A stretch of DNA of 64,000 nucleotides from Ceratobasidium sp. AG-K. Taxonomy: Eukaryota; Basidiomycota; Agaricomycetes; Cantharellales; Ceratobasidiaceae. Positions 22,895 through 35,249 of the stretch are shown in pieces. The position numbers and the translations under genes are program-made. Position 1 is the stretch's first letter, and each line of letters opens with the position of its first letter. The stretch covers positions 1,612,001 through 1,676,000 of the forward strand of contig JAWNGF010000011.1 of NCBI GenBank assembly GCA_037039685.1, in the 5' to 3' direction. Below the pieces are notes generated by a model. It ran no database searches. It had not been told where the DNA came from and saw nothing but the letters and a program-made list of their open reading frames with translations.

Positions 22895-24257
22895 ATGCCC
22901 CCTCGGCCCAAGAGCGAGACTCGGGATCTAGATCCGGCATCGCACACAAAAGATCCAACCTACTACTTTGAGGATGGAAGTGTTGTTCTGCTAATCGAAG
23001 GGATTTTGTTCAAGGTAGGGTTGAATGGGTCGCGGATCGACGGTACTCTGAGACGCCGTCTCGCTCATACAGGTTCACCTGTCGCTCTCGTCCTCCGAAA
23101 TTGAGGAAGGCGTAGATGATGCTGGGAACAGGTTATGCATCAAGCATCTTCTTGCTGGATCTAGGCCAGCATCGTGTGCTCGAGGGACAAGCGACACGGA
23201 CGCTGTACCTATACCTAATCTCCGTGCCGAACAATTCCGCCATTTCCTTTTGGCGATCATGGGAAAGTAGGTCAAGTATACTAGTGATTTAAGATAACTT
23301 TCTAAGTGTGAATTTATACAGACCTGGAAATTCAGAATTCATGTCCTTGTTTATAGACCCCCAAAATCCCGAATATCGGACTGAAGCCGCATTCGTGAGG
23401 TATCTGGATATCGGCACCATAGCTAACCTCCTTCATATGAGCGACCTACGAAACTGGGTACAGTCACAGCTCACTCCGTTCTTGAAGGACAAAAGTTGGG
23501 GTCCTGAAAGTACCTGGAACGAAGAACTGATTCTTCAGACAGCGGCTTTTGGGACGGCCTGTAGGCCCGGCGACGAGGAGTTTGACCTTGACATCCATAC
23601 CTTATTACGTTTTATTCTCAATCCTACACCTAGCATCGAACCTGATCAAGCCAACCAATCACCCTATCATGAAATTTGTGTTTCCTTGTACAAAAACCCC
23701 AAACTTTCGTCTACTAGTCCTTCACTGGCAGGTTGGATATTCTTGTACATATTATCCCTCGGACATCAGTCACCCGTCTGGCACACTCAACTTTCACGAG
23801 ATGAGCGACTAGTTCTATATGCAGCGCATGCAGGATTGACAAATCTCTCCAGAAATTCAGGGTTAAAAACCGGTTGGTTGACAAATCCGCAGACGAACCT
23901 TTGGTCAGCCTACCAAGCTGGAGCTAATAAACCTCCCCAAGGTTGTACTTGCCCCTCACGACAAACCCTCCGAAGGGAATGGGATCTTAGCTTTGGTCAA
24001 ATTGGGTCGTTGAATTCGGAAGTTCCGCTCGTAGATATACGTCGAATAATGCGTATACCTTCCTCTCGAGCCGTGTTCGCTCAAGTCTGTAATTCATGCA
24101 AATATGAATGCACCGAATCTCTTTTGCGTTTCATTGACGTCTATATCCATGGGTTATTCCGAGACTTTAACTCTATACATAATCAGCTTAGTCGGTAAGT
24201 GTCCTGTGTTTATGCCTATGGGACCATTGGGCTCACTTATATCAAAGGGACGCATAA
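22895..24257 (+). CDS. BTB/POZ-family protein, copy 3
   Basis: Exons 22895-23014, 23073-23266, 23322-24194 and 24248-24257 give 398 residues. The BTB-like start (TKDPTYYFEDGSVVLLIEGILFK, intron, VHLSLSSSE, then LRAEQFRHFLLAIMG) matches copies 1 and 2 at the same intron positions and phases. The helical domain carries ILSLGHQS. The last exon is again 10 nt (end of Arg, Asp-Ala-stop). The gene is divergent from the GpsA-type dehydrogenase, with 240 bp between the starts, and lies 13 kb from the tandem pair in the opposite orientation. Confidence 0.82.
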
Positions 24258-24534
24258 TAGAGAATTTGCGATCGGCGCTCTATCACTTATTTGTCGTTGC
24301 AAACACGTGACTAAAATACGGTGGACTAAACTGTATGCGCTCTGCTATCCCAGTCGACACCAGCGATAAGAGCATAATTTCACCCTCATGTCATTAAATA
24401 TTAATAGGAACATCCATTATATGACCTTATTTACAGCTACATCAGCTAGTCACTAAGGTGGAATGGCCACGATTTGAAGCCGCTGGTCGGGAAATGCCTA
24501 TGTTGAGGGATTCCTTTAAGTTAGTTGTTCTTAC

Positions 24535-25302
24535 ATCAGGCTCGGTAGATCTCTTGGTGTTTTCAAATCCGCTCAATCACTTTCGAACAATGTTTGGAGC
24601 GAAGACGTATTAAGTCAAGCTCTAGAACTTGGGAATTGGAGCAGGAGCGGGAAATATGGCCTCAAGTTCCAAGCATTTGACCGATTCATGCTGAATCCAT
24701 CTATCAGCAAGCATCTATTGACATCAGATCCCACCAACCTAAACACGTGTATCTCCTTTTACAAAGACCCCGATTTTGCAAGAGCATACCTTGAACTCTT
24801 TGGATGGATAGTGGCCGTAGATTTATCCTACGGCCACCTCTCTAATGTATGGGCAGGCCTTGGTCGAAGCAGTCGTCTGATCCTATACGCGAGATAGGTC
24901 GAATTATTAGGCTACGACTCGGGCTATAGTGTCGTAGCCACCAAGCTGGGCCCGCTTCTCAAGATATTAGATAGCACTGAATGTTCCCTCTGCCCGTCTT
25001 CCTTTAGTGCCGCCAAGCCGCTAGGCTTTGACCTGCTTGGAGACTTAACGTCGGAGACGCCTTTTGACCGCATTCGGCACATCGTTGAACTACCTTATTA
25101 TCGTCCAGTGTTTATCGATTCCCTTGGCTCAAAGATGCAGGGTGGTCATTCTTCGTGTGGTTCAAAATACTGCGAGGGTTTCCTGAACCAAGTCGGCGAA
25201 GAAATCAGGTCATTTTTCAGTCAGTTGAGTTATCTTCACAACAGTTTTGCTAGGTATGATCAACTCACGAAGTGCGATGTTGTCATTCTAACGGCAGCAT
25301 AA
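24535..25302 (+). pseudogene. BTB-family relic, copy 4, lacking the BTB domain
   Basis: An open frame resembling the helical part of copy 3 runs from about 24540. It includes a CISFYKDPDFARAYLELFGW block, GHLSNVWAGLGRSSRLILYA, and a C-terminal YLHNSFAR. It is interrupted by one TAG at 24895-24897. No BTB exons are found upstream. The final donor (AG then gtatga, near 25254) and a CTAAC branch site are still present. This looks like a 5'-truncated duplicate of copy 3 undergoing decay. Confidence 0.7.
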
Positions 25303-26202
25303 AGCGACTTGAATTTCATGGGGAATGAATGACAGGGATGAGCAGACGTTGAATAACGTAGGCGACATCGCCAAGTTACAGATAAATAAACTGTGACCGG
25401 CTGAGTCTCGTGTCGAATAACAGGAAATTAGCAGCGCATGCTTCCATGTTTGGGCTTATATCACTTGTATGCATCGACAGCATTTAGCATTGATGACCTA
25501 TTGATCCTCAGGATTAGTCCTCTGACCACCTGGGATGGCTATTGGGATGGGAAGTTGATATGAGGTGCTACTTACGGCATGGATACATGGTGCGTATTGC
25601 CCAAGCTCATTGTCTAGTTGTATCAGCTACCTCAGTCACAATATCTAAAGCCACTGATGATTGACAAGAGAAATGCTCCATTAGGAGCGGCTACCTCGGC
25701 TAGACTAGCTTTTTCGGCTCAGACTACTCACACTACAATGCCTCACAATTGCAAACAAAACGAGTTGTGATGCATGATGATGAGAGACTTCGGTGCGCGG
25801 GACCTCAAATTTTGTTAGGCATACCAGAGTAGTCTGTCCTGTATTATCGCGCACCTAATCAAGCTACCAAATTCCTTCCCTGGTTCATGCATTCCAAAAA
25901 TTTATGGCAGGTTGCTGATTGGTAATACTAACTGAGAGCTCGGAGTTATGACTGCGGACTGTTACAGTAAGTCCGTTTGTGAGTATCGTTCGTGGCCCTT
26001 ACTACTACGCGAAAGCAAGAGTCAGCTTTCAAAATTAAACTTATATAACACTGGTGTTGCCACAACAGTCCTCTCTGTGCACCGTGTAACCATGCTATTC
26101 AAACAAAGGGGTGTATGATATTAACCAAAGGCAGAGGAAGATACATTGTGGAGGCATTATAGTCGTGAAAAGAGTATACAAGAAACCAGGCCGCTAATAC
26201 AA
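25303..26202. other. Intergenic
   Basis: AT-rich spacer; I see no coding frame, tRNA or repeat that I can support. Confidence 0.5.
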
Positions 26203-27300
26203 TTAGTTCTTAACGCCAACGGGTATCACAGGGAGGTCGAAGAACCTGTATCATTGGGTTTAGGTCACGCAGCCCATTTAGTAGCGATGAAACTTACGAG
26301 GCGTCCTTGATCCAAATTCCAGCAGCACCACAGTAGAAGGCAACCGCAGAGGTAAGAATGCCGAAGCCACCAGCAGCCTTGAGAACCTTCTCCTGCTCAC
26401 GGAGAGAGCCAATCATGACGAGTAGGAAAGTCATGAAAATGGATCCCCAGAGAGTGGTCATGGCAACAGAGGTACGGATTGAGGCGATAACCATGATGGC
26501 CGAGACTAAAAAATCCTGTTAGTGGGTGTTTCAATGATTAGAAACCCGTGGCATACAGATAAACCAGGCAGAGAGCTATATACGCAAATGATAAGTGTGT
26601 GTTAGAACACGTGATATGATTATAACACTCACGTAGAGGCCAATAGCGTCGTTCTCATCAGCTGTTCCAGCGTAGGCAGCAGTGATTCCGGATCCAGGCC
26701 AGTAGATAGCACCAACAGACAGGTAGAAGCCACCGAGCATGCCAAACATGGTCGCGGCATAAGTATTGCCACTTAAAACGCATGTTTTCAGCGCATATAT
26801 ACTATGCTTAGGTCTCTAAAACTTACGTTACGAACTCCCACATGCCAGCGAGGAATTGGACGAGGCCGCCCGTGGAAAGAGCGATTGCGAGTGTGATGTT
26901 AGTCTTTGAGACACTTGAGCTTTTGGACGACAGGTGCGGCGGGTTCAAAACTTACGGTGTAGATGTGGCGTGTCTGAACGAGTAACAAGGAGACAACCCA
27001 TGTGGTAGTGGCAAAGGCGAGTAGCCCAAGAGGTGCGGGGTTGGCGATACGGCGCTTACTGTGTATACAGCCACCCAGTCAGAAATGAATCACAGCATAC
27101 CATGGCTTTGGACTTACTACTCAGGGAAGCCAGGCTAGTAAAGTTAGGAAGGTTACGCCAAGTTGAATATAAGAGCCTGGGTGGGATAAATTAGAGCTTA
27201 CCTGAGAGTTGTCCCAAGCATGCGCACCTCGTGCGGTTGGCTCAACATGGGTGTGCGAAGTAGCGGGAGAAACGGGGATGGGAGCAGGCGCCTCGGACAT
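26203..27300 (-). CDS. GPR1/FUN34/YaaH (acetate-type) transporter, paralogue 1
   Basis: About 250 residues over seven or more short exons (first 27300-27202; last about 26231-26203). The family signature NPAPLGL follows KRRIA near residue 43. The helices then read as expected: FATTTWVVSLLLVQ, GGLVQFLAGMWEFVTGNTYAATMFG, GGFYLSVGAIYWPGSGI, and LSAWFIFSAIMVIASIRTS. The last exon encodes FFDLPVIPVGVKN. Members of this six-helix family carry acetate and other short monocarboxylates (yeast Ady2/Ato1, bacterial SatP) or affect ammonium export. The first 33 residues are hydrophilic and Pro/His-rich. A second paralogue lies 9 kb away in the same orientation. Confidence 0.87.
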
Positions 27301-27838
27301 GTTCGACTAGAGATACAAGTGACTAGAGTAAAAATGTGCTCGTAAATGGGGGCGGGCGGATCAGAGGAATTAAATGCGAGCGAGTATCACGGAGGGGTAG
27401 ATTAATGATGATGCTGAATGCTGGGGCAACAAGATACATTAAATAGATAGACCACTCGCGACCACGCCGCATGGAGCGCTCCCTGCGTGTGAAGCGAGTC
27501 ACGCTTCATACCTAAGTTGTCGACCTCAAACCGCAAGAATACGGCCAACCACTTCGGCACAAGCTGACAATAATGGCTCTGGGCGCTCGAAGTGTGGCAA
27601 ATCTCCTCATCTTTTGTGCCGCTATGCGGGAGTTGAGAAAATAGACCGTTTGCACTTGGGTACGGTGACGGAGAAGATATTTGAGTGGGAGTCGAGTAGC
27701 TATCTCAACTCGGTTGGGCAAAAGCGACCAAACATACGAATACAATTTCCATTCGTAGCGCGTCTCATTCTCGAGGTTACATCGTGATAAATACAGCAAG
27801 CCGGATCCATAGTTCAATACGCAGAGTTGGTGGACATA
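27301..27838. other. Intergenic
   Basis: Promoter side of the paralogue 1 transporter and 3' side of the oxidase gene. No gene seen. Confidence 0.55.
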
Positions 27839-30140
27839 CTAAAGTGCAGAGTCAATCCCGTTACCAACTACCGTCTTCCTTCCGATGCTCGGAACCCCGT
27901 CGGCCAGAACATAGAGCCACCCCGGACCAGGTGGATATATAGTTCCAGAGGGGGGCGCCTGTATAGTCAACGTGCGACCGTCCAACGCGAGCGTGCATTC
28001 CAGCTCAACCAGGCGTGAGTTCATGTGAACCGAGTGTGTAACAAATCCAAGGTCCATTAGGGAAACTAGAATCACTTGCCGTTAATGGCACCCACCATAA
28101 CTAAACCAACGCCCTTACCTTTAACGTGCTTTGTTCCTTTGGGGAGCTTGACCTTCAACTTGAATGACTTCATGAAATCTATCCGTTCGGGTAGGCCAGT
28201 AAAACCCGGGCGAGGCCCGGCCATATAGTCCGGTTTGAGCCATTCCACTCGATATTCAGTGTCGTAAGCCTTGGTCGAACGATCTAAATTAGGATTGGAC
28301 CCCGCAATCATGATTGAGCCATCGGGAGTAAGCGTCGCAACCGAGTGGTACAGTCGAGGGATATTGGAAGAGGGCATCCCTTCGCTCGAAAATCTCCTTC
28401 CAGCAGGCGCGTGGGGGTCGTAGAGAACAGGAGTCAGCGTTGGGTCATCCGCGTTTGATGCGCCAATTTGGTCCTTGACATTTCCATAGCCAGCGATCCC
28501 TGATCGACCCCCGTTGACAATGACAGCGCGGCCGTCAGGCAAGAGGACAGCGTCCGGCATGATACGGGGGTCCGGCATTTGCTCGACCTTCCATCCCGCA
28601 GCTATTCCAGTGTCCGTGAGAATCATCCGCGCACATTGATCGGAAGCCCTATCACGAGCCGAAAGTTTGTGCGGTGGTGTCCGGTCGTCCAACGAGGACC
28701 CACCACAAATTAGAACCTCTGGGTCATAGCCATTTTTAACAGAGAGAGGGAGCAGTAGAGCGGTTCCGGTCATTGGATAGGTTACACGAACTCCATTTGG
28801 CAAGCGAGGGAGTTTGTGCTCGGTTGCCATGCGCCAGTCGTAGATAATCGCATCCCGATTGGCGGCCATGAACACTCGGCCGTCGGGAAGTGTAAACGCA
28901 ATCGGGAAGAGGTTTGAGTTCAATGTGTCGGAGAGGAACTTCAGTTCGACGACTCCGTTCTTTCCAGTTGGCTTGGGTGGGAAGTACTCTATTGTAGGAT
29001 TGTTGGTTGAAGCGTTGTTTATCCAGCCACCTCGCGTCGACCCTCCAATAATCATGACAGAACCGTCGTCCAGCCTCGTTGCGGTGGCATACCAGCGGGG
29101 AGACTGCATGTGTAGTTTGTTGGGTCGATCGTGGATATCGCAGCTGCCACCGGGACAGGGGTTGAATAGTCTAATTGCCTGCAGTCCGTCGACATCTCCA
29201 AAATCAGTAGCGCCAGTTTTATCCTCGACTACGGGGTTTCCACCAACGTTTATCAAAGTGCCGTTGCCAAGGAATGAGCCGCCAGCACAAAAAGAATTGC
29301 TCTTCAAGTCCAGAGGACGGACAGTATGTTGCTCCAGATTGTATATGGCTCCCCAGGCAGGATGTCCGTTGACTGTTAGCGGATTGTGTTCCACCTTGTC
29401 GATGATAATAGCCTCGGTGTCGGAAATGATGGCAAGTTGCATCGCCGCTACCCCAGTCTGGCCTCTCTGTTCGAGCGACCATGCTGCCCCCGCTCCACGC
29501 GCGTCTAGCTTGGGAGGCCTAGTAGATGAGCTTCCGGTGAGTGGGGATCCAAGGGTGACCACGAATGCGTCCACGTTGAGCAAAGGGCGCCCTTCGGCCT
29601 GAGCGTTTACGATGGTCAAGATGTGCTCTCCCTCGGCCAAATGCGAAATCCCAAATAGTCGCTGCTTCAGAAGGGTTCGTTCGGACCATAAATTGGCTAG
29701 GCCGGTCGCTATCCCGTCAATGAGCACGCGAGACGAGCCATGCTGGTGCGACGTCTTGCCAAACCACTGGATTCCAGTACCCTTGAACTTGACCGTCACA
29801 TTGGCTCCAGTGACATTTGACACATGCATCGAGCCACCGACGCAGGATGACTCTTTCTTAACCTGCCACGCATCCGGAGGAAAGTAATTGACGCCCTCGT
29901 GGCTGTCGTCCATAGAGATCGAGCCTTCTGGAACAAAATAGGGGGAGAAGAGGCTGCCACAAGTAAGGCCATGCTGGTGCGTGGACATCGGCGGACCATT
30001 CCATGCAGAGTCTACAACATAAATTAGCATAGGCAGTGCACACAGAAAGGGGCGCCCTAACGTTTGGAATTGCAGCGATTAGTCGTTTTGTGAGAATTTA
30101 CGGCGAGCGCCAGTGCACCAAAAAGGAGAAGCACCAGCAT
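27839..30140 (-). CDS. Secreted glyoxal/galactose oxidase-like copper radical oxidase (AA5)
   Basis: Exons 30140-30062, 30011-28119 and 28065-27839 give 732 residues. The N-terminus (MLVLLLFGALALAVNS) is a signal peptide. A lectin-like domain of about 150 residues precedes the seven-bladed kelch-type barrel. All metal-site residues of the family are visible: the cross-linking Cys in SFCAGGSFLGNGT (about residue 268), the Tyr in RWYATATRL (334), the axial Tyr and the His in RLYHSVATL (581-582), and the second His in LGFVTHSVH (about 668, in the last exon). Members oxidise aldehydes or alcohols outside the cell and yield hydrogen peroxide, which feeds peroxidases during lignocellulose attack. 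The start was chosen for the signal peptide, which a single-exon reading from 30030 would miss. Whether glyoxal, methylglyoxal or an alcohol is the substrate cannot be told. Confidence 0.9.
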
Positions 30141-30464
30141 GTTACGAAAAGGAACGTGGTGCTGTCGAAGCAACTGTTAATAAAATAGCAGCCTTTAGCA
30201 GAAAGTAAGGAACGGTGGTCGTGGTCGAGAGAAGAATTCTACCGGCCCCTGTTGGAGAAGCATTGGGTCATTGACATTTCATAATGGTAAACAAACATTT
30301 CAACTTGGGCATAAATAAGTGCTACATATACATCATGATAAACGAACCGAAACAGGTCAAGCAAAATAGGGATCATTACGGGGCGTGATAATAGAACAAA
30401 CTACGGATTGAAACCAGTTCAAGAAAGCGTGTCGTCATCAATTGATATCAGGGGAAACGTGTTT

Positions 30465-33400
30465 TCAATACGTCTCGGGAAGAGGAAAGTCGGGGTTGGG
30501 GTAGTCTGTGTACTCGGTTTCAGCATCTAGGAATCGCCTGAGCCGTGCAATCTGCGAACACAAGAACCTGAAGAGCACATGAGTAATCCGCGCAATTCCG
30601 TGACCAGCAACCAAGCACGTACATGCTAATCATCTGCAAGCGGATCTCGATGTGTAATCTAAGTAGAGCCTTGCAGGTCGATAGAGCTTGTTCTCGCGTC
30701 GTCGTGAACATCTGGCGTTCGAGTCCACATCGCTGAATCTCATCCACGAGCTCGCTAAACTCGCTGCTCCAACCAAGAACACCCAGCTGCAAAAATATTC
30801 GTTTGAGTTATAAACGGAGATGACGTGTGACTATCTCACCTGTCCAAAGTGTCTGAATCTGGTGTGGAGTGCACCTGGGGCATTCTTGAGGGCCTTGATA
30901 ATCAGCTCGTTGCGTTCGATGACCTCTGGGCCGGGGACGTATGGCGTAGACGTTCGGCTTCCAGACGACTATAAAAGCACTGATCAGATAACGGTAACGC
31001 TTTCTATAATTAACACACTCACCCGGCTCGACGAGGGCTGAGTCTTGTGCCAGTCTTTGACTGGATCGGGCTTGGATCGCGTCGACGAACTAGACGCGGC
31101 AGACCCTGTTCGCTGAGACATGTCGTTCCCAGTTAGTCCGTAACCACTATCGTCAACGTTGGCTGCACCCGGATTACAGAATTTTTGGTACTCGTTCAAG
31201 AAGCGCCAAAACTCGTTGGTGGGAGGAAGCTCGAACGAGATGGTTGGGCGCTGACGATAATTCCGTGGTACGTGCCAAATTTGATTATCCAGGGAGACTT
31301 GATGTTGCGAATTGGTCAGACTCCTTTGTGACTGAAGCGAGTCTTTGCGCAGCGCGATAGAGTCCCTGTGGGACTTGAGAGAATCCCTGCGCGAACGATT
31401 CGAATTGTTTCTGGACCTGGGAGTCTGTCCGGAATCCCTCCTCGCTTCAGTTGACGAACGATGCTTGGACGTAGCAATAGAGCGCCGATTTTCCAGGGAC
31501 AAGCGATTATCGTCGGCGAATCGCGACCTTCCTCCAAGGATGGGCGGCCTGAACCAGATTGGCGCCCCTTCAATTGAACCTGGGTGGGATGGAGGCTGGA
31601 TTTGGGACGAAGCCGACTGATAAGAGGTGGTACGACGCGGCAAAGGAGCACGCAAGATAGGCGCCGTAGATGATGCACGTGGTTGAGGCGATGAAGCACG
31701 AGGATCGGGTAAAGAAACACGAGCAGGAGGAGTGGCAGACAAGGGGCCTGGTGGTGGAACAGGAGTAACGGAGCTCGGCGAAGCGGTCAAGATGGGAAGA
31801 GCATCGATAATTCCGACGGGACGGGCGTTACTGGCGCCCTGTCTGGCCCTGGGCACGAGAGACGCTGGCAAAGGAGGGACGGGATCTGAGTGGACAGCCG
31901 GTGAAGCGGGATATGATTTGACCGTGGGCGAGGTAGTCAGATACGATGTTACTCTCGAGTCGGCTTCCCAATCCGGCTGTTCGCCTAGGACAGCATGGAT
32001 TACGGAAGGATGTATCGTCTGTTCGTGTAGAGCGTCCCCCGTTGATTTAGACCGTGACTTCGCGCGCTTGGGAGTCGCAGGGCGAGTCGAAGTTCCTCCG
32101 ATTGACGTCGGAGACGGCAGATATTCTTCCTGGTCCGAGTCGTCGTCCGCGCCAGTTTCAGTCGAGTAGTGGTACCCTTGTTCTTCCCCGCCTTCGGATT
32201 GTTCAATGGGCGGCTCAGGCCAAGCACTATTCAGCAATGTGTCCAAAGATCGCGAAGGTCCACTGGACGCCGGTGCGATGCTGCTTCCCGCAATACTCTC
32301 TGCCGACTCCTTGCGAGGGATCCGATAATGCTTTCTTGACAGGGCGGTGTATGCAGTCGGGGGCGTGCGAGACGTACTCTTCTTGTTTCCAGGGCGACGT
32401 TTCCGACGTAATTTGGCAGGGGGTTTTCGGCTAGACGAGGCGTGAAGCGTGCTAGTGGATGCGCCGGCTATGCGAACAGAGCTCCCTGAATAAAGGGCTG
32501 GACGATAAAATGGGAATACACTGGTCGGTTGGGGAATGCCGCTATCAATTTGTTCTATTGGACTGGTCGATTCAAAAGGACTGATTGATTCAAACGGACT
32601 GAAGGGCTCAGGAGTTGCTGGTCTAGGGGGCAGTTCACGCTCTCCGAGCGGTGTAGAGTGGGGGGCGTGAACTTGGTCGAGGCTGATGTCACTGGCGTAT
32701 GGGCTTCTGATGAGTTCTGGCGGGTACCAGACGAGGGATAATATCCGGGAGGCGTCCGTCCGAGTTGGGCTGGCTGCTTCAATGGGCGAGAGTTGCTCGA
32801 TAACGGGGGAAAGATCGGGAGAGGCCGTTCGAGTTGGAGAATTGAGCTGGGGATGAGGCTGAGAACGGTGTGTATGTTGCGCGATCCAAGATAAAAATGT
32901 AGGTGTGGAAGGAATGGAACGTTCTGATTTCTGCTTTTTGGCCTGGCTCGGGTCAATTGAAAGGTCCGCAAGTCGTATTGGATTAACATACCGAGTCTGA
33001 TCTCTTCAATAAATCTCTAAGTGATCCAGTTCGGTGCCGCCTTCCTCCTAATCCCTGACCGAAAAGCGAGGGTGAACGAGAGCGCGGAGGTGTCGGGAAG
33101 TTCCGAGATGCGCCTTCCGCGGCTTCGACTGGCTCGGGTGATATGGGATCGTAATCGGACTGCTCGCTCTATTTCCCCTGATCTGTTAGCGCAAGCTGGT
33201 CGGCTTGGGGTGATAAGCGGCAAGAGTATAATGACTTACACTAATCAAGACAGGTTCCCCGCCAATGGGTTCCTCGTCATCAAGCGACTGGCGAGCGGGA
33301 ACGGATTGTTGGACTGTCCCTGCCGACGATCGAGACTCAGGACGACGCGATTCGCCAGAGCGAACGCTTTCAGCCTCGAGAGGAAGGTCGCTATCCGCAA

Positions 33401-34697
33401 CAAGGACGGTCCTCCTCACAGGAACTGAGCTAGAGAGAGGAGAAAGGTGGGGTACTGGAGAAGATGGTAGGGGCGGTGCTGGGTTACTATCCCTCCGTAA
33501 CGGTCTTGACTTTCTGAAAATGGAAGACTTGATCGACGCAGCCGACGATTTGACCTCTTCTCCTGCCGCATGCCCCATCGATGCGAGTCGATCAGTTGAT
33601 TTATTTTTGAACCGTGCAAACGGGGAGGTGCTGCTGGTTGTGGAATCGTGTCGTACGCTTGAGTTTGGAACAGAGGGCGGCGGGGAAGCTATTATCTGAT
33701 CAGAATGCTTGTCCTGCAACGCATAATACACGTGTGAGGTTGGATAATATCACAGCTTGACATCGACGGGACTTACCCGGCCAGCCGGTGAGCGTTTGTC
33801 CGCCCACCGTGATACGAAACCAAATATTGAGGGCCGAATGGTGGGCCGCCTGAAGTCGTGCGAAGTAGTGGAGGAAGCAGACGACAATCTGGCTAACAAA
33901 CCGACGGCAATTCAGTAAGAGTGAATAATAGCAAAATGAAATAAATACACACCACCAACAGGAGAGAGTGGCCGCGCAACCTGCAACGATTCTACTGCTG
34001 AATCGGATAGTGGTCTTTCAGACTGTGGATTTCTTGGGGCTCTTAACCCAGAAGTGATTTCAACGGGCTCGGATGGAATGTCAGCGAGTCCAGCTGATAT
34101 TTGAACGGACTCGGGCTTGTTGTCTGGTCTGGGGGATTCGAATGATCCAGTATCAGAGTACACGGATCCCGAGGTATCAGAGCCGAGGGAGCGCTGGACG
34201 TAGAGAGATAGGCGTTCGGTGACCTTTCGTAATAACTCCTCGACCTCGGGCTGAACAGGAGAGTCCGGACGTGGAGTCGTTGCGGCAGAGCTCACAGACG
34301 AAGGAGCAAAAGTGGAAACAGAAGGGGAAGGTGTGTATGGACGAAATTCAGATATAGACTGCTCGGACTTGAATCCCTCGGGTGAACACACTCCCAGTGC
34401 GCTAGGAGGCTCGTAGTCTTGTTGTGATAGGGGTGGTTGAGCTGGCGGGCGAATGACCAGCACAGGAGTCGACCTCGCGTTCCGCGAGGAGGTGGAGCTT
34501 GTTGTGTGCGACGTGGTGGAAAGAAAAAGGTTGGGATTGCTCGGTGAGAGCGGCGAGAGGTCTAGTTGCGCGAGGCGGGCTGATGTACCTGTGACACGGC
34601 AGGCCGCAGCATGTTATACATTCGATTCGATGCCCGGAACACGCGCAATGCGTGCGTATAGCACGCCTTTGTCTTCGGCGGACCCTCCGGACTCATG
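30465..34697 (-). CDS. Large Ser/Pro-rich protein of unknown function
   Basis: The exons run from roughly 34680 to the stop at 30467-30465. Blocks are visible at 34560-33950, 33890-33780, 33720-33240, 33170-33000, 32990-31030, 30960-30795, 30790-30630 and the last at about 30550-30465. The protein is about 1,300 residues of mainly disordered, Ser/Pro/Arg-rich sequence with many RRDS and SP sites (for example RSRRDSLKSHRDSIALRKDS near 31370). A conserved-looking C-terminus follows: FELPPTNEFWRFLNEYQKFC near 31190, then a helical region (HFGQLGVLGWSSEFSELVDE) and an acidic tail ending FPLPETY. There is no enzyme motif. The exact first exon is uncertain: an ATG at 34697 needs a weak donor to join the main frame. 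A signalling or scaffold role is a guess from composition. Confidence 0.65.
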
Positions 34698-35249
34698 GCG
34701 ACCACGTTTTAAGGTGGCTATGACGGACAAAAGAGGAAAGAGATCCAGCCAGGTCACGTGCTTGTGACCTCCACACCTTTATCAAACACGTCGCATTCAC
34801 AAAACCCTCCACACGATGTGTCCCTAAAACCTCCAGCTACAATACGTCTGACCATATTGAATACCCCGGCAACGCGAGTCAGACACACCTGGGACTCATG
34901 GATATAAATGAAGGCAGCCGTCAGCCATGAATTTGATGAACTCCAAACCCTACGAAGTTCCTCTCCGCCTTTACTATTCGCCTGCCATTTACTTAAGTAA
35001 GCAGCTGTATGAACATCCCTAGGAGCCTACACGAATAAAGGGACAACCCTGGAGGCGGCTTGCCGGGCGATACCCAGCAGACCGATGCTGACTCCAAGGC
35101 CGATGTTGCCGATTGTCCGATTATCCATGTCGATCTGGTAGATCACACTGCGAATCACGTTACAAAACTATTAAGTGTGCTATATTATATATACAGAGCA
35201 AAGTATCCCAACGAGAGTGGTGGTCAGGTCATTATAAACGGCTCGTCCC
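34698..35249. other. Intergenic
   Basis: Promoter side of the Ser/Pro-rich gene and 3' side of the second transporter. No gene seen. Confidence 0.5.

Noticed and set aside
28859..29602. Plus-strand open frame of 247 codons
   Set aside because: It is antisense to the oxidase, whose metal ligands are all on the minus strand.
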